This document shows, one piece after another, positions 20,444-31,100 of a stretch of 64,000 nucleotides of DNA. The stretch is from Fulvia fulva (lineage: Eukaryota; Ascomycota; Dothideomycetes; Mycosphaerellales; Mycosphaerellaceae): positions 310,001 through 374,000 of the forward strand of contig NC_063020.1 of the NCBI RefSeq assembly GCF_020509005.1, read 5' to 3'. A model generated the notes under the pieces. That model ran no database searches. It had not been told where the DNA came from and saw only the letters and a list, made by a program, of their open reading frames with translations. The translations under genes and the position numbers were made by a program. Position 1 is the stretch's first letter; each line of letters starts with the position of its first letter.

Positions 20444-23064
20444 TATTACGAGTAGCCCGCGACCCCTTACTATAGCTACGTCGGCCCGGGTGAACCGCGG
20501 ACCTTCTATATCGGGTTAGCGCGGCTTGGCTTCACTTTATAACTTCGCCGCGCCTCGCGCTCCTCTTTCGTAGCTTTGTAGAACAATAACTCTCTTATTC
20601 GGACCCTATAGTACGCGTACCCTTATAGTTTATTCTACTACCCTACCTAGATCGCGGATCTAGGTAACGGACGCGTAATAATAGGAATAGACAGAACTAT
20701 AGAACTTAAAGAACGTATAGAGTTGTATTAGAATATAGAACACGGTAAGGCGTATAGCGCGTAAATACCTAGAGAACGTAACGCGGCGATATTATTAGTA
20801 GGTAGTCGCGCGCTCGTAGATAGTTAGGAAATAGGCATCGTTACGCCTCTCCCGAACCTAGATAATATAACTTTATAGACGAACGGCGGTATACTACCGC
20901 TACTAAAGCCTAAGAGTAAAGGTAAGTAGAGTCTACCGCGTATATCTCTTTTCCCTAACCTCTCCTCTTTTCCTTAGAGTTAGATATAGGACGATAACCG
21001 GCGGATTATAGTAGATACCGGTGTCGCGCTATAATAGGAAATTAATAAAGCTTACTAGAAAGCCTTCGACCGAGAAGAAGGTAGTAAGATTAACTTTATA
21101 GAACTGTTCGAGTTTAAGCTCGAAGGGAACCTAGGCGGCGACCTAGACGAGGTGTACCTATTACTCGACAAGGTAGAGTATATTCTCGTATCCGAATACT
21201 AGAATATTATACTAGACAAACTTACGACCCTCGTATCCTAGTACCCGAAGACTACCTACGACTTCGTACTATAGGTAGTAAATATAGCGATTACTAAAGG
21301 TAGACAACTCGATATAATAGAGTAAGCTAATAACCTCTAGAACGCCTAGTATACTACGCTATATACCGAGTATAACCGTATCTATAAGATACTATAAAGC
21401 GAGGAGGCTATAATATAGAAGATAGCCGTAGACCTAAAGAGTAAGAAGGATTATAACCTATAACGGTTTATAGTCGTATTAATATAAAGTAGCTAGGTAC
21501 GTAGGAAAGAGGAGCGCGAGGTACGCCGAGGCTATATATAAGCCGAGGTACTACGCTAGTACGCGCGGTCACGTGACCTACGTACTAGCTAGACATTCGC
21601 TAGGCCTAGGGCCGTGACATAACCTAGTAAAGTTATAAGAGGAGAAGAAGAAGGTATAGGATGCCGAAGCTAAGAACTAGGCTCTATAGAAGGAGGTTAA
21701 TAATCTAAAGACTCGACTCTAAGCTACTAAAGACACTATATAGAATAGAGGCTACTCTAGTCGCCGACCCTCCTATTTATCTCCGCGCGAGACTTTACTC
21801 GAGTAGCTAATACGTAAGTATCGTAAAGCTACTAGTAGAGGCGGTAGCGGCGGAGGCGGTAGTAACAATAATAACGGTATTAGTAATAACGACCGAGGAC
21901 GTAATAGAAACCGTCTATGACCTAATAATAATAACGGTCGCGACTCTCGAGCGCGTAATACCCGTATATAGACTCCCCTAACCGAACTTTTAGAACGCCT
22001 ATTTACTATTAACCGTACTCTAATACGCGGTATCGAGGTTAGTAAGGGCGTACCTAATCTAAAGTACTTTAAGAACGATAACGACCCTAACTTCGACAGT
22101 TAGTATAGTAGCGTACTTCTTAAGCTAACTATAACCACTTTCCGCTCCGAGGTAGACGGCCTACGTTTTATATATAGATAGATATAGAGTGACCCTTAGA
22201 GAAGTATTAAGCCGAGGATCCCCGTACCTAGACAATAATTATTTAACGAGTTTAAGACTAGTAAAGAACTACTAGATTAGATAACGCGCTAGTACGGCAC
22301 CCGTAACGAAGGAACTAAGGCTATAGTTAATATCGCTACCTATAAGTAGGAGTAGGGCGAGACCTTTATTACCTTCTACGCTCGCTACTCGAAGCTACGT
22401 ACTTAGATAGAGTAGACCGACGAGACTAAGCTAATGCTATTTCGTAACTATCTAAACCGTAAGTACTTTATTAAGACTTTTAGCGATAGGGAAGTAGATA
22501 GACGCTTATACGATATATAGGATATTATTAAGGAATATACGGTATTAGATAAGAGCTTCTACGAGACCGACCGACTATATCTATAGAAGGAGTGCCTACG
22601 TAGTAACCCTAATTCGAACAATAACGGCGTATAGGGCGGTAGTAATACCGTAGGCGCCGTAGCTACTAGTACGACCGCTATAGTCGTCTAGCGACTACTA
22701 TAATACGTAGGTATAAAGAAGAAGGAGGACCTACCGGTTTACTTATAGAACCTACCTTTATTAAACCGTAAGTAGCGGGAGGATCTTAAGAAGTTAGGTA
22801 AGTACTACCGCTACCGTATAGGCTCGTACGTATTAATAAACCCCGAATACCCGATATATAGTTACGACGGCGACTACTGCCCTCTACGCCTACAAAATAA
22901 CGCGAACGCTAACCCGAACCTTAGCTCCCTTACTACCGACCTATAGTAATAGGGAAATAGTACGACCGCTACCTAAGCGTAGTAGATAGCGGTTAGTAAC
23001 CGAACTTTCTAAGACAGAAAGAGTATAAGATTAAGAGATATAGAATATAAGAGACGGACTATAG
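20444..23064 (+). pseudogene. Unit 1, Gypsy C: LTR start and gag-like region, RIP-degraded
   Basis: The segment begins TATTACGAG, like the Gypsy A LTR start, so the first 200 bases are probably a 5' LTR; its exact end is not determined. From about 20680 to 22950 one forward frame is protein-like when TAG and TAA are read as lost Gln or Trp. It has a charged coiled-coil-like part, a Ser-Gly-Asn-rich linker near 21830-21960 and a retrotransposon-gag-like part near 22250-22600. The frame continues smoothly across the 161-bp solo LTR once that is removed. The segment is cut at 23064 by Gypsy B. Confidence 0.6.
21454..21624 (+). repeat. Solo LTR (161 bp) inside the Gypsy C gag, with TAACC duplication
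   Basis: The LTR is 21459-21619, begins TATAACGG and ends CCGTGACA. TAACC flanks it on both sides (21454-21458 and 21620-21624). The gag frame resumes exactly after one copy of the duplication. A GGTCACGTGACC palindrome at 21567-21578 survives RIP in every unit. Copies occur in units 2 to 5 at the same offset. Confidence 0.75.
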
Positions 23065-23425
23065 TATTACGGTTTAGATAGAGCTACGACGATATATACG
23101 GCTATTAGCTAACGGGATCACGTACGCTATATAAGATCACTCGCTTACTAGTGACTTAGTAATTCGAGATACTAAGGAACAAATCTCCTTTATATTTAGG
23201 AACGCTAAGAATCCCTTATAGCTTCGAGGCGTTCAACTTACTGTTTAATATTACTATTTAGAATATACTATAACCTAACCTCTACCTCACTACTACTTAG
23301 TCTTTATAAGACAAGATAGCTACTACTTTATTACTTTCCCTTACCTTTTATCGGCTACGAGACAAAACCCGATTGAGCTTAGTCTTCTAATCTTATAATA
23401 TTATTAGGTTATACTAAACCTAATA
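23065..23425 (+). repeat. Unit 1, Gypsy B 5' LTR
   Basis: 361 bp, begins TATTACGG and ends CCTAATA. Its R and U5 parts match the intact element base for base apart from C to T and G to A changes at CpA/TpG. The first part (U3) is different from the intact element and lacks its 9-bp repeats. The TATA-like TATTTAG and the downstream GGCGTTCAA are conserved. Confidence 0.8.
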
Positions 23426-23444
23426 GCTTTAAACGCTCTTAATA

Positions 23445-25652
23445 ATAGGAGATTAATAGAGTGACCGGGGAACACCCGCCCCTAGTAAAGCAAGTAGAGC
23501 CCGACGACCTTAGACCGCGAACGATACTATTAACGCCTTAGCTACTTATATAAATAACGACACCCTTAAGGTTAGTAAGCTAGAGTTCTACTATAGCGAC
23601 CGAGACAAGTTCGACACTTAGGTTACTTAGATAGATATATACTTCTTGTTTAACTCTATAGCTAAGAATCTTAAGCCTATCTTTACTACTACTTTCTTAA
23701 GAGGACGAGTATAGTATTAGGTCAAACTATTCCTTAGGAAGTACCTTAATAGTAACGGAGAAGATAACGGTAATAGAGTCTTTAAGTTATATAACTATCT
23801 TAAGTATGCTATAAGGAGCGTCTTTAGAGTCTCAAATAAGATTACTACTACCGTTCGTGTTATCTAGTACTTAACGTAGAAGACCTCTACCGCCGAGTAC
23901 GCTACTAAATTCTAGGAATACGCGTAACTTACCGACTAGGACGACGAAGTACTTCAAGTTATATACCGAAGAGGACTAAAGGAGCACGTTAAGGATAAGT
24001 TAATAAGGGACGGTCGGAAGATTAATAGCTTAGGAGACCTAGTCTTAGTCACGATCGATCTTAACGACAAGCTCTATAAGAGAGCTATAGAACGACGATA
24101 CGACTCTAAGGTATCTAGAAAGGCCGGATATACCCTAGGCTACGACAATCGAAATAGAGGCTTTAATAACAATTACGATAACAATAACAAGCCTAGGAAC
24201 TAGAAGCCCTACTACGGACTATAGCCGATAGAGCTCGACGTTATCGAAAAAGGTCGTTAGATTAGGAATAGTAACGGGAATAGAGGATCCCGGAGTTTAA
24301 AGGAAACACGAACCTACTATAGATACGGTAAACCTAGCTATATAGTAAGGGACTGTCGCGGTAAGAATATAGTACGCCGTAAACAGTTTAATATAATATA
24401 ACCCCGAACTAGTAAATCTAAGAGTAGTATTAAATCTCGAGGAGATATCGACTATACTTAGAGAGTAGAGGAGAGAGCTAGTAATAGAAGTACGGAGCCT
24501 CTCCTAGACCCCTTATAAGAACGAGGAGGATACTATAGGTAGCGATTAGTAGAAGTCGAACTATTTGGACTACGAAACTAACTATAATAGTTTACGAAGA
24601 TATACTAACAAACACTCGAAGAACTCCTAGAAGAAAGGGAGTACCTCGACGATATATTCGACTAGATTAATACCTAGATACATCTTGACGGAGACAATAT
24701 TAATCTCGTAGCTATACGAGAACACGGCAAACTCTACGTACGATAGTAGGAAGTTACGAACGAGATCGATAAGCAAGAAAAACGAGAGTTTAGTATAATA
24801 GTACGAAGAGTCGACTACGAGATCGAATCCAAATCTCGAAATGGTTATAGAAGCCTTTATTAGCGATTCTATTACTAAGACTCGTGTCAAGTTTACTACT
24901 CCGTAAAGATAGGAGTAGGGTATTAGCCTTAGTAACCGCGAGGAGCCCTAGGAGCGACGTATAGGTAGAACGCTACGCTCCGAGAAGTAGATATCGACGA
25001 ATCCTACTTCGATAGTAAAAATAAAGAAAACTAAGACCTAGAATAGGACGGATCGTAGTCACTAAAGCTATAGGAAGAAAGTTAAGAAAGCCTAAAGCTA
25101 GACACGATCGAAGAAGACTAGGATCCGGAAGAATCGAGTAAAGAAGATTCCTCCGAAGGAGAAGAGAGCGATACTAACGAAATAAACAAACAACTTGCCT
25201 TTACGGTAGACGTACCTAAGAAGCTTTACGATATATTCGTCTACCTATAGAGGAGGTATAAGGAATTCCTACTACGGATAAGTAAACGACGACTACTTAA
25301 TCCCTACGAGTTTAATAAGATACTCGACGCTTTACGAAGAATAGTATAGGACTACCTAACTATTAGAGCTAAAGAAAATCTCGTAATAGCCGTTACCGAA
25401 AGACTACCTATAGGAAGCCGAATAATAGGACTAGGATACCTTATACCGTTAGGAACATTTATGTCGAACGAATTACGACACGCCGTATAACACGTATAAT
25501 CTCTCTACTTAGAAATGTAGAAGATCTAGGAACGTTGCTAAATATAGATATAGATATAGAAAGGCTCGCGTAAGGTTTAAGCGGAGGCCTCGAGACACTA
25601 AGTATAACGTTCTATATATAAATAGGGAAAAGGATCAACTCCCTAGGAATAA
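23445..25652 (+). pseudogene. Unit 1, Gypsy B gag, RIP-degraded
   Basis: It aligns codon by codon with the intact gag at 31517-33517. The start codon has become ATA (23445-23447), codons 4 and 5 are now TAA and TAG, and the zinc-knuckle cysteines near 24310-24360 are partly lost. The stop TGA has become TAA (25650-25652). The frameshift heptamer GGGAAAA survives at 25625-25631. Differences from the intact gene are overwhelmingly C to T and G to A at CpA/TpG. The open frame on the other strand at 24627-24890 is an antisense by-product. Confidence 0.85.
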
Positions 25653-26619
25653 GCGACCGAAGGGAGTTATACGATACGGAAAAGGCTTAAGTATTAACTA
25701 TAGTGTCTCGAACGAAGATTATTATTAATAGGCATCGAATATATACTATTATAGATTCCGGAGCGAGCGGGAATTTTGCCTCCGAATTATTTATTATAAG
25801 ACACGGGCTAGCTACCCGTAGAAAGAAAGAGGGTTATAAATTAATTAAGGTGGACGGATCGTCCTTACCTAGTATAGAGCGCGAGACAATACCGCTACTA
25901 CTTATAATCTAATAGTACTACGAGGAAATCACCTTAGATATTACTAATATAGCTAGTTATAACATCGTACTTAGGATGCCTTAGTTAAGAAAGTATAACC
26001 TAGTAATTAACTAGAGAAGAGGAGTACTTAGATTTGAGTAATACGATTACGTTATCGCGATTAAACCTACGTAGCGGTAGCGTTCGCTAGTAGATAAGGT
26101 AAGATAGCTAAACAGAATATAGCTTACACTAACTAGAAGGACAGAAGAACTACCTTCGACTAGGATAGATACCGACTTAGGGTAGTTAGGTTACGAGATT
26201 ACCGGAACGGATAGAAGTAACGTACTATCGAAAATGTCTACTTTAGAACTAGACATTCCTCTAGTATATCGCAGATAGTCACGACTATTTAGAGAAGAGG
26301 AAGGCAAGGACGCCTTACCTAAGTACGTACTATACGATTATAAGATATATATTTAGCTAGGAAAAGAGCCTCTATAGGGACCCCTATACTAAATGTCCGA
26401 AAAAGAGCTCGAAACCTTACGAGAATAGCTAAAGGAGAAGCTAGCTAAAGGATAGATACGACGATCCACCTTAAGCGTAGGAACTCTATACATATTCGTT
26501 CTAAAACCAAATAGGAAACTACGACTCGTATAAGACTACCGAAAGTTAAACGAGATTACGATTAAGAACCGATACCCGCTACCTAATATCGAAGAAGTAT
26601 AAGACAGATTAACCAGATC
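25626..26619 (+). pseudogene. Unit 1, Gypsy B pol, truncated in the reverse transcriptase
   Basis: The forward frame matches the intact pol N-terminus. A 69-codon open piece at 25703-25912 holds the aspartic protease with its D-S-G-A-S-G-N-F site. Later blocks correspond to the linker and the start of reverse transcriptase (R-L-V-x-D-Y-R-K-L-N). The sequence ends at the block L-T-G-S, where a reverse Copia L LTR begins (26620). RNase H, integrase, chromodomain and 3' LTR are absent from all units. Confidence 0.85.
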
Positions 26620-26828
26620 TATTAAAAGGTGTTCGTAGCGGAAGCTAGCCTTGGGATATTTATAGATAGTCGTAATGAGTCGAGTATAATAGTCGAGGTA
26701 ATAGTAGTTAAGAGTAGTAGACTTGCTTTTGTTGCTTGTCCTATCTAGAGGGCTTATTCTACTCTTGTTTATATTCGATTATAGACTCCTAGAACCTTCT
26801 ATACTATATAATCCATTACGTAGTATAT
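26620..26828 (-). repeat. Copia L LTR fragment, reverse orientation (left part)
   Basis: Begins TATTAAAAGGTG, the reverse LTR terminus, and stops beside the LTR palindrome (ATTACGTAGTATAT). The forward LTR begins directly after it. Copies recur at 40694-40902, 47790-47998, 54886-55094 and 61982-62190. Confidence 0.78.
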
Positions 26829-26990
26829 TATTAGTTTATAAGCTTTATATAGCTACTTAGCGAGATATACTATTATAAAGCGGTAGACTATCAAATTTAA
26901 TAGATTCTAACAACCCGTAAGCTCCTAGTATCGCTAGGATCGTACGGAAATGCTTGTCTAGGCCGTAATAGGCTAGCGCCGGACTACCGG
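26829..26990 (+). repeat. Junction LTR 1/2, left part, interrupted by the intact element
   Basis: First 162 bp of a 506-bp forward Copia L LTR. It continues at 33969-34312 after the intact gypsy element and one copy of its 5-bp duplication. Last five bases ACCGG are the left target duplication. Confidence 0.85.
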
Positions 26991-27417
26991 TGTTAGGTTT
27001 GGTATAACCTAATGATATCACAAGATCAGAAGACCAAGCTCAATCGGGTTTTGTCTCGTGGCCGATGGAAGGTGAGGGAGAGTGATGAAGCAGTAGCTGT
27101 CTCGTCTTGTAAAGACCAAGCAGCAGTGAGGCAGAGGTTGGGTTGTGGTGTATTCCAAACAGTGATATTGAACAGTGAGTTGAACGCCTCGAACCATAAG
27201 GGTACGATGCGTTCCTAAATACAAAGGAAATTCCATTCCTTTCCTGTGCCTACCGTGCCTATCGTGCCTACTGTGCCTAAGTCCGTAGGCACTCCAGGCA
27301 CTCCAGGCACTCCAGGCACTCTGCAGCGGCTGTGCCCGCCTAGCTGTGGGCCGCGCCTGTCATTAGTGCGGGCTATTGATTGGCTGACGCTCCTTCGGTC
27401 GTGTCCGATCCGTAACA
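26991..27417 (-). repeat. Intact element 3' LTR
   Basis: 427 bp, equal in sequence to 33537-33963 as far as I can compare by eye. A GTGCCT-type 9-bp repeat and an AGGCAC-type 9-bp repeat (27246-27319) lie face to face in U3. Confidence 0.93.
27246..27319. repeat. Hairpin-forming 9-bp repeats in U3 (both LTRs)
   Basis: Four GTGCCTANN repeats are followed after a short loop by GTAGGCAC and three CCAGGCACT-type repeats. The two arms are complementary at every GTGCCT/AGGCAC. The same hairpin is at 33792-33865. It is absent from the older Gypsy B LTRs, whose U3 is different. Confidence 0.75.
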
Positions 27418-27430
27418 CCATCCCCTCTCT
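27418..27430 (-). other. Intact element polypurine tract
   Basis: The minus strand reads AGAGAGGGGATGG directly before the 3' LTR, the normal place for the plus-strand primer. Confidence 0.75.
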
Positions 27431-27511
27431 AGCTTAGCTCGTCCCGAGCTTATGAATAATCGAGGTTTCCTTGGGTTGAGCGGTCGTCATGGCTCTCTTC
27501 TTTCCTTCAAC

Positions 27512-28159
27512 ATGCCCAAGCTGAAACCTTCCAGCACCGAACGTCGCATTCGTCAATCCGAGAAAATCGAAGCCCTGGGCGAAATCATGGTTCGTCCCTG
27601 TCTCCACTGTCGCGAGACGAAGTCGGTCTGTCGTGTCCATGTCGGGTCTGGTCGGTGTGGTGTCTGTACAAAGGAAAATCGTCGCGACTGTAATGTCAAG
27701 GTTACAGAGGCGGAATGGTCGCGTCTGCGCCGTCAGCGCGAGGCTCTCGAGAAAAAGGTGTCGGAGCATCGTCGAAAGATGCGGGAGCTTAATGAAGCAT
27801 ACGAGGCTTCGCTTCGAAGGATACAGGAAGAAGAGGTCGTGCGCCGGAGGATACAGGAGGAAGAGGCCGCCGCTTGGGAGAAGAAGGCCCGTCTCCAAAG
27901 GGAGCTGGAGCTTCTAGAGCGTCGAGAGACCGAGGCGATCGCAGTGGAGGAGGCTGCCCTCATGGAGCTTCCGGACGAAGACGTGGTCCCAGGTCCCTCG
28001 CTGTCTCTTTCCCCTCCTACTTGGTCCTTGCGTGAGGGTATTTCGGACGACTTCTGGTCTGATCCGGACTTGCTCTCCGTTCCTGAGCTTCTTGTTTCCG
28101 GGAATCTTGGCGCCACTTCTGGAACTGTCGCAGAAGCTGGTAGCAGTTCGCCAGATTAA
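27512..28159 (+). CDS. Antisense ORF: six-cysteine (Zn2Cys6-like) coiled-coil protein of the intact retrotransposon
   Basis: This 215-residue ORF lies on the strand opposite to gag-pol, between the 3' LTR and pol, and overlaps the last 143 bases of pol. I chose the ATG at 27512 because it has A at -3; an upstream in-frame ATG at 27452 would add 20 residues. Cysteines at 30, 33, 40, 49, 52 and 60 give spacing 2-6-8-2-7, which fits the fungal Zn(II)2Cys6 consensus (C-x2-C-x6-C-x5-12-C-x2-C-x6-8-C). Lysines and arginines are fewer than in typical binuclear-cluster regulators. Residues of about 70-150 form a highly charged coiled coil with two R-R-I-Q-E-E-E repeats. An acidic, Ser/Pro-rich tail follows. 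The left LTR ends 95 bp upstream and could supply a promoter. It may be a DNA-binding or regulatory accessory protein. Function is inferred and expression is unproven. Confidence 0.65.
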   Translation: MPKLKPSSTERRIRQSEKIEALGEIMVRPCLHCRETKSVCRVHVGSGRCGVCTKENRRDCNVKVTEAEWSRLRRQREALEKKVSEHRRKMRELNEAYEASLRRIQEEEVVRRRIQEEEAAAWEKKARLQRELELLERRETEAIAVEEAALMELPDEDVVPGPSLSLSPPTWSLREGISDDFWSDPDLLSVPELLVSGNLGATSGTVAEAGSSSPD

Positions 28160-31100
28160 TTCTTGGTTCCCAGGTATTTTCTGATTCTTCGTATCCTTTC
28201 CATTTGACAAGGTATCGCTGACCCTTCTTGTCTAGGATTTTTTCGACTTCAAATTCGTTTTCTGCTTCCGGCTCGAAATGGAAGCTCTCCTGGCAAGGTG
28301 TTTCGGCGTCCGCTGGTTCCGACTTGGAGATATGGAAGACCGGGTGGATTTTCGCATCAGGTGGTAGTCGTAGTCGGTAGTTGACTGGTCCTACGACTTT
28401 GTCGATAAAAAATGGTCCGACCTTAACGTGATCCAGTTTCTTGGTCTGTCTTCTTGTCTTCAGGTTTTTTGTGAGGAGATAGACCTTATCCCCCTCTTTT
28501 AGCAGAGGTGCCATTTTTCTCTCGTCTTGCCGTCGTTGAGACAGTCTTTGTTGTGCATCTTCGATCGCCTTGCGTGCTTCTTTGTGCACTTCCTTGAGAG
28601 TTTCCGTCGTCACGATTGCTCTCTCGGCCTGTGGGTGGGATCCAGGTGTTCCGGATAGGTTAGGGTCCTTGCCAAAGTTCGCATAAAATGGCGTCGTCGA
28701 AGTTGTCTCTGATTTGTGGTTGTTCAGTGCGATCTGCGCCATTGGCAGTAATGAAACCCAGTTGTCTTGTGCGTAGTTGATGTAGTGCCGTAGGTATTGC
28801 TCGAGTGTCTGGTTCGTTCTTTCCGTTTGCCCATCCGTCTCTGGATGGTATGCTGTTGACAACTTGTGCTTGATTCCAATCGTTCCCATGAGCGTCTTCC
28901 AGTAGTTTGATGTGAAGAGCTTGTCTCTGTCTGTAATGAATACTTCCGGGAATCCGTGATATCGGATCAATCTGTCCAGTACGAGGTATCCGAGCTGCTC
29001 TGCAGTGTATATTTCTGATGCAGGAATGAAGTGTGCATATTTTGTGAGTCTGTCGACCATGACTAGTATCATGTCATAGGCTTGTCCTGTGACTCGATCC
29101 TTTGACCTCGGGAGTTTCGTAATGAAGTCCATCGTAACCTCGTCCCATGGTTTCGTTGGTGGTGTCCTGAACTGTAGGTGACCGTATTTCGCGTGCCGTG
29201 CAGCTTTGTTTTGTTGGCAGTGTACGCATTTCTTGATGTAGCGTAGCACCTTAAGTCTCATCTGTGGGAATGAGAAGCTGCGCTGTATTAGGTCGACTGT
29301 CTTTGAAGTTCCAGGATGTCCGTATGTTGGCTCGTCGTGATGTTGTCGTATGCATTCTTCTTCTCGATCCTTTGGTACTTGGTACTTTCCTTGCGATATA
29401 GGGAACTGTTCTTCCTTGTCGCTTAGGATTCGTACAATGTTGTTGAACTCTCTCGTGTTGGCACTAAGACTTCCGTCGGGGTTTGTCTTAAGTATTTTGT
29501 GTTGCACTGGTTCTTTTCCTTCCATGTAATCGCTTCTTCGGCTCAGCGCATCTGCGCGGCCGTTCTCTGTTCCTGGAGTGTATTTGATTTCGAACTTGTA
29601 CTGCCCAAGCAGCTCCGACCAGCGGGCTTGTCTTCGGGTAAGTTCCTTCGTCGTCGTGAAGTACGTGAGATTCTTGTGGTCTGAAAGAATCGTTAACTTC
29701 GGTGGGCCCTCGACGTACACTCTCCAATGTTGCATGGCGGCAACAATGGCTAGAAGCTCCTTGTCATGGATGTCGTAGTTCTGTTCCGCTGTGGTCATTT
29801 TCCGGGAATAATAGGCCACTGGGTGTCTTTTCCCATCGTGTGTCTGTGTTAGACATGCGCCTATTGCCATATCAGACGCGTCGGTCTCGATGTGGACTTC
29901 CTTGCTACCATCGAATAGTCGAAGCGTTGGGGCTGAAGCGCACTGTTCCTTGAGTCTTTTGAACGCTTCGGTCTGTTCTTTTCCCCATTTCCAGTTGACG
30001 TCTTTTCTTGTAAGCATCGTCATTGGTGCTGCTGTCTTTGAATAGTCCTTAATGAATTTCCGGTTGTAGTTGGCGAGTCCAAGGAATGACTGTACATCCT
30101 TGACTGTCTTCGGTTCTGGCCATTCTCTGATTGACTGTGTCTTTGCAGGGTCGATCGTTATCCCTGTTGTACTGATGATAAAGCCTAAAAACTTGACTTC
30201 TTTCTTGTGGAATTCGCATTTCTCGGGTGCTGTCTTGAATCCGGACTTCGTGAGTCGTTCGAACACATCTTGAACTTGCTTGGTATGTTCCTGGAGGGAT
30301 CCTTTTGTGTAGACCAGTATGTCGTCCATGTAAGCAACGACGCACACGTCGAGTAGGTCTCTAAGTGTTTCGTTGACAAGGTCCTGGCAGGATGCGGGTG
30401 CGTTGGTCAATCCCATTGGCATGACCAAGAATTCGTAGAGTCCGTATCTTGTCCTGAAAGCGGTTTTCCATTCTTCTCCTTCTGCCATTCGGATAGCATA
30501 GAAGGCGTCTCGTAGGTCAATCTTCGTGTACCAGTCTGATCCGGTTAATCTGTCTTGTGCTTCTTCGATGTTGGGTAGCGGATATCGGTTCTTGATCGTG
30601 ATCTCGTTCAACTTTCGGTAGTCTTGTACGAGTCGTAGTTTCCCGTTTGCTTTTGGAACGAACATGCATGGAGTTCCTGCACTTGAGGTGGATCGTCGTA
30701 TCCATCCTTTGGCTAGCTTCTCCTTCAGCCATTCTCGTAGGGTCTGTAGCTCTTTCTCAGACATTTGATATAGGGGTCCCCATGGAGGCTCTTTCCCTGG
30801 CTGAATGTTTATCTTGTGATCCCATGGTTGGTGCTTAGGTAAGGCGTCCTTGCCTCTTTCCTCTTCAAAGAGTCGCGACCACTTGCGATACTCCTTGGGA
30901 ATACTCAACTCTGAGATGTTGGTATCCTTCGATGGTGCGTTACTTCCATCACTTCCAGTGACTTCGTGACCCGGCGGCCCCACGCCAGTGTCTGTCCCGG
31001 TCGAAGGTGGTTCTTCTGTCCTTCTAGTCGGCGCAAGCTGTATCCTGTTGAGCTGTTTCCTTGCCTCATCTGCCAGTGAACGCTGCCACTGCGCAGGCTG

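Noticed and set aside
24627..24890. Open frame of 87 codons on the minus strand, repeated in every unit
   Set aside because: It is the antisense of the degraded gag; the same antisense frame exists over the intact gag at 32279-32461. No independent signal of a gene.
27018..27437. Several short frames inside the LTRs of the intact element, one with V-P-T-V-P repeats
   Set aside because: They translate the 9-bp U3 repeats and other LTR sequence, and they appear twice only because the LTR is duplicated.
27733..28116. 127-codon minus-strand frame opposite the six-cysteine ORF
   Set aside because: Serine- and arginine-rich composition is what the complement of Glu/Arg-rich coiled-coil codons gives. 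No start context or motif supports it, and the opposite frame has a coherent domain layout.
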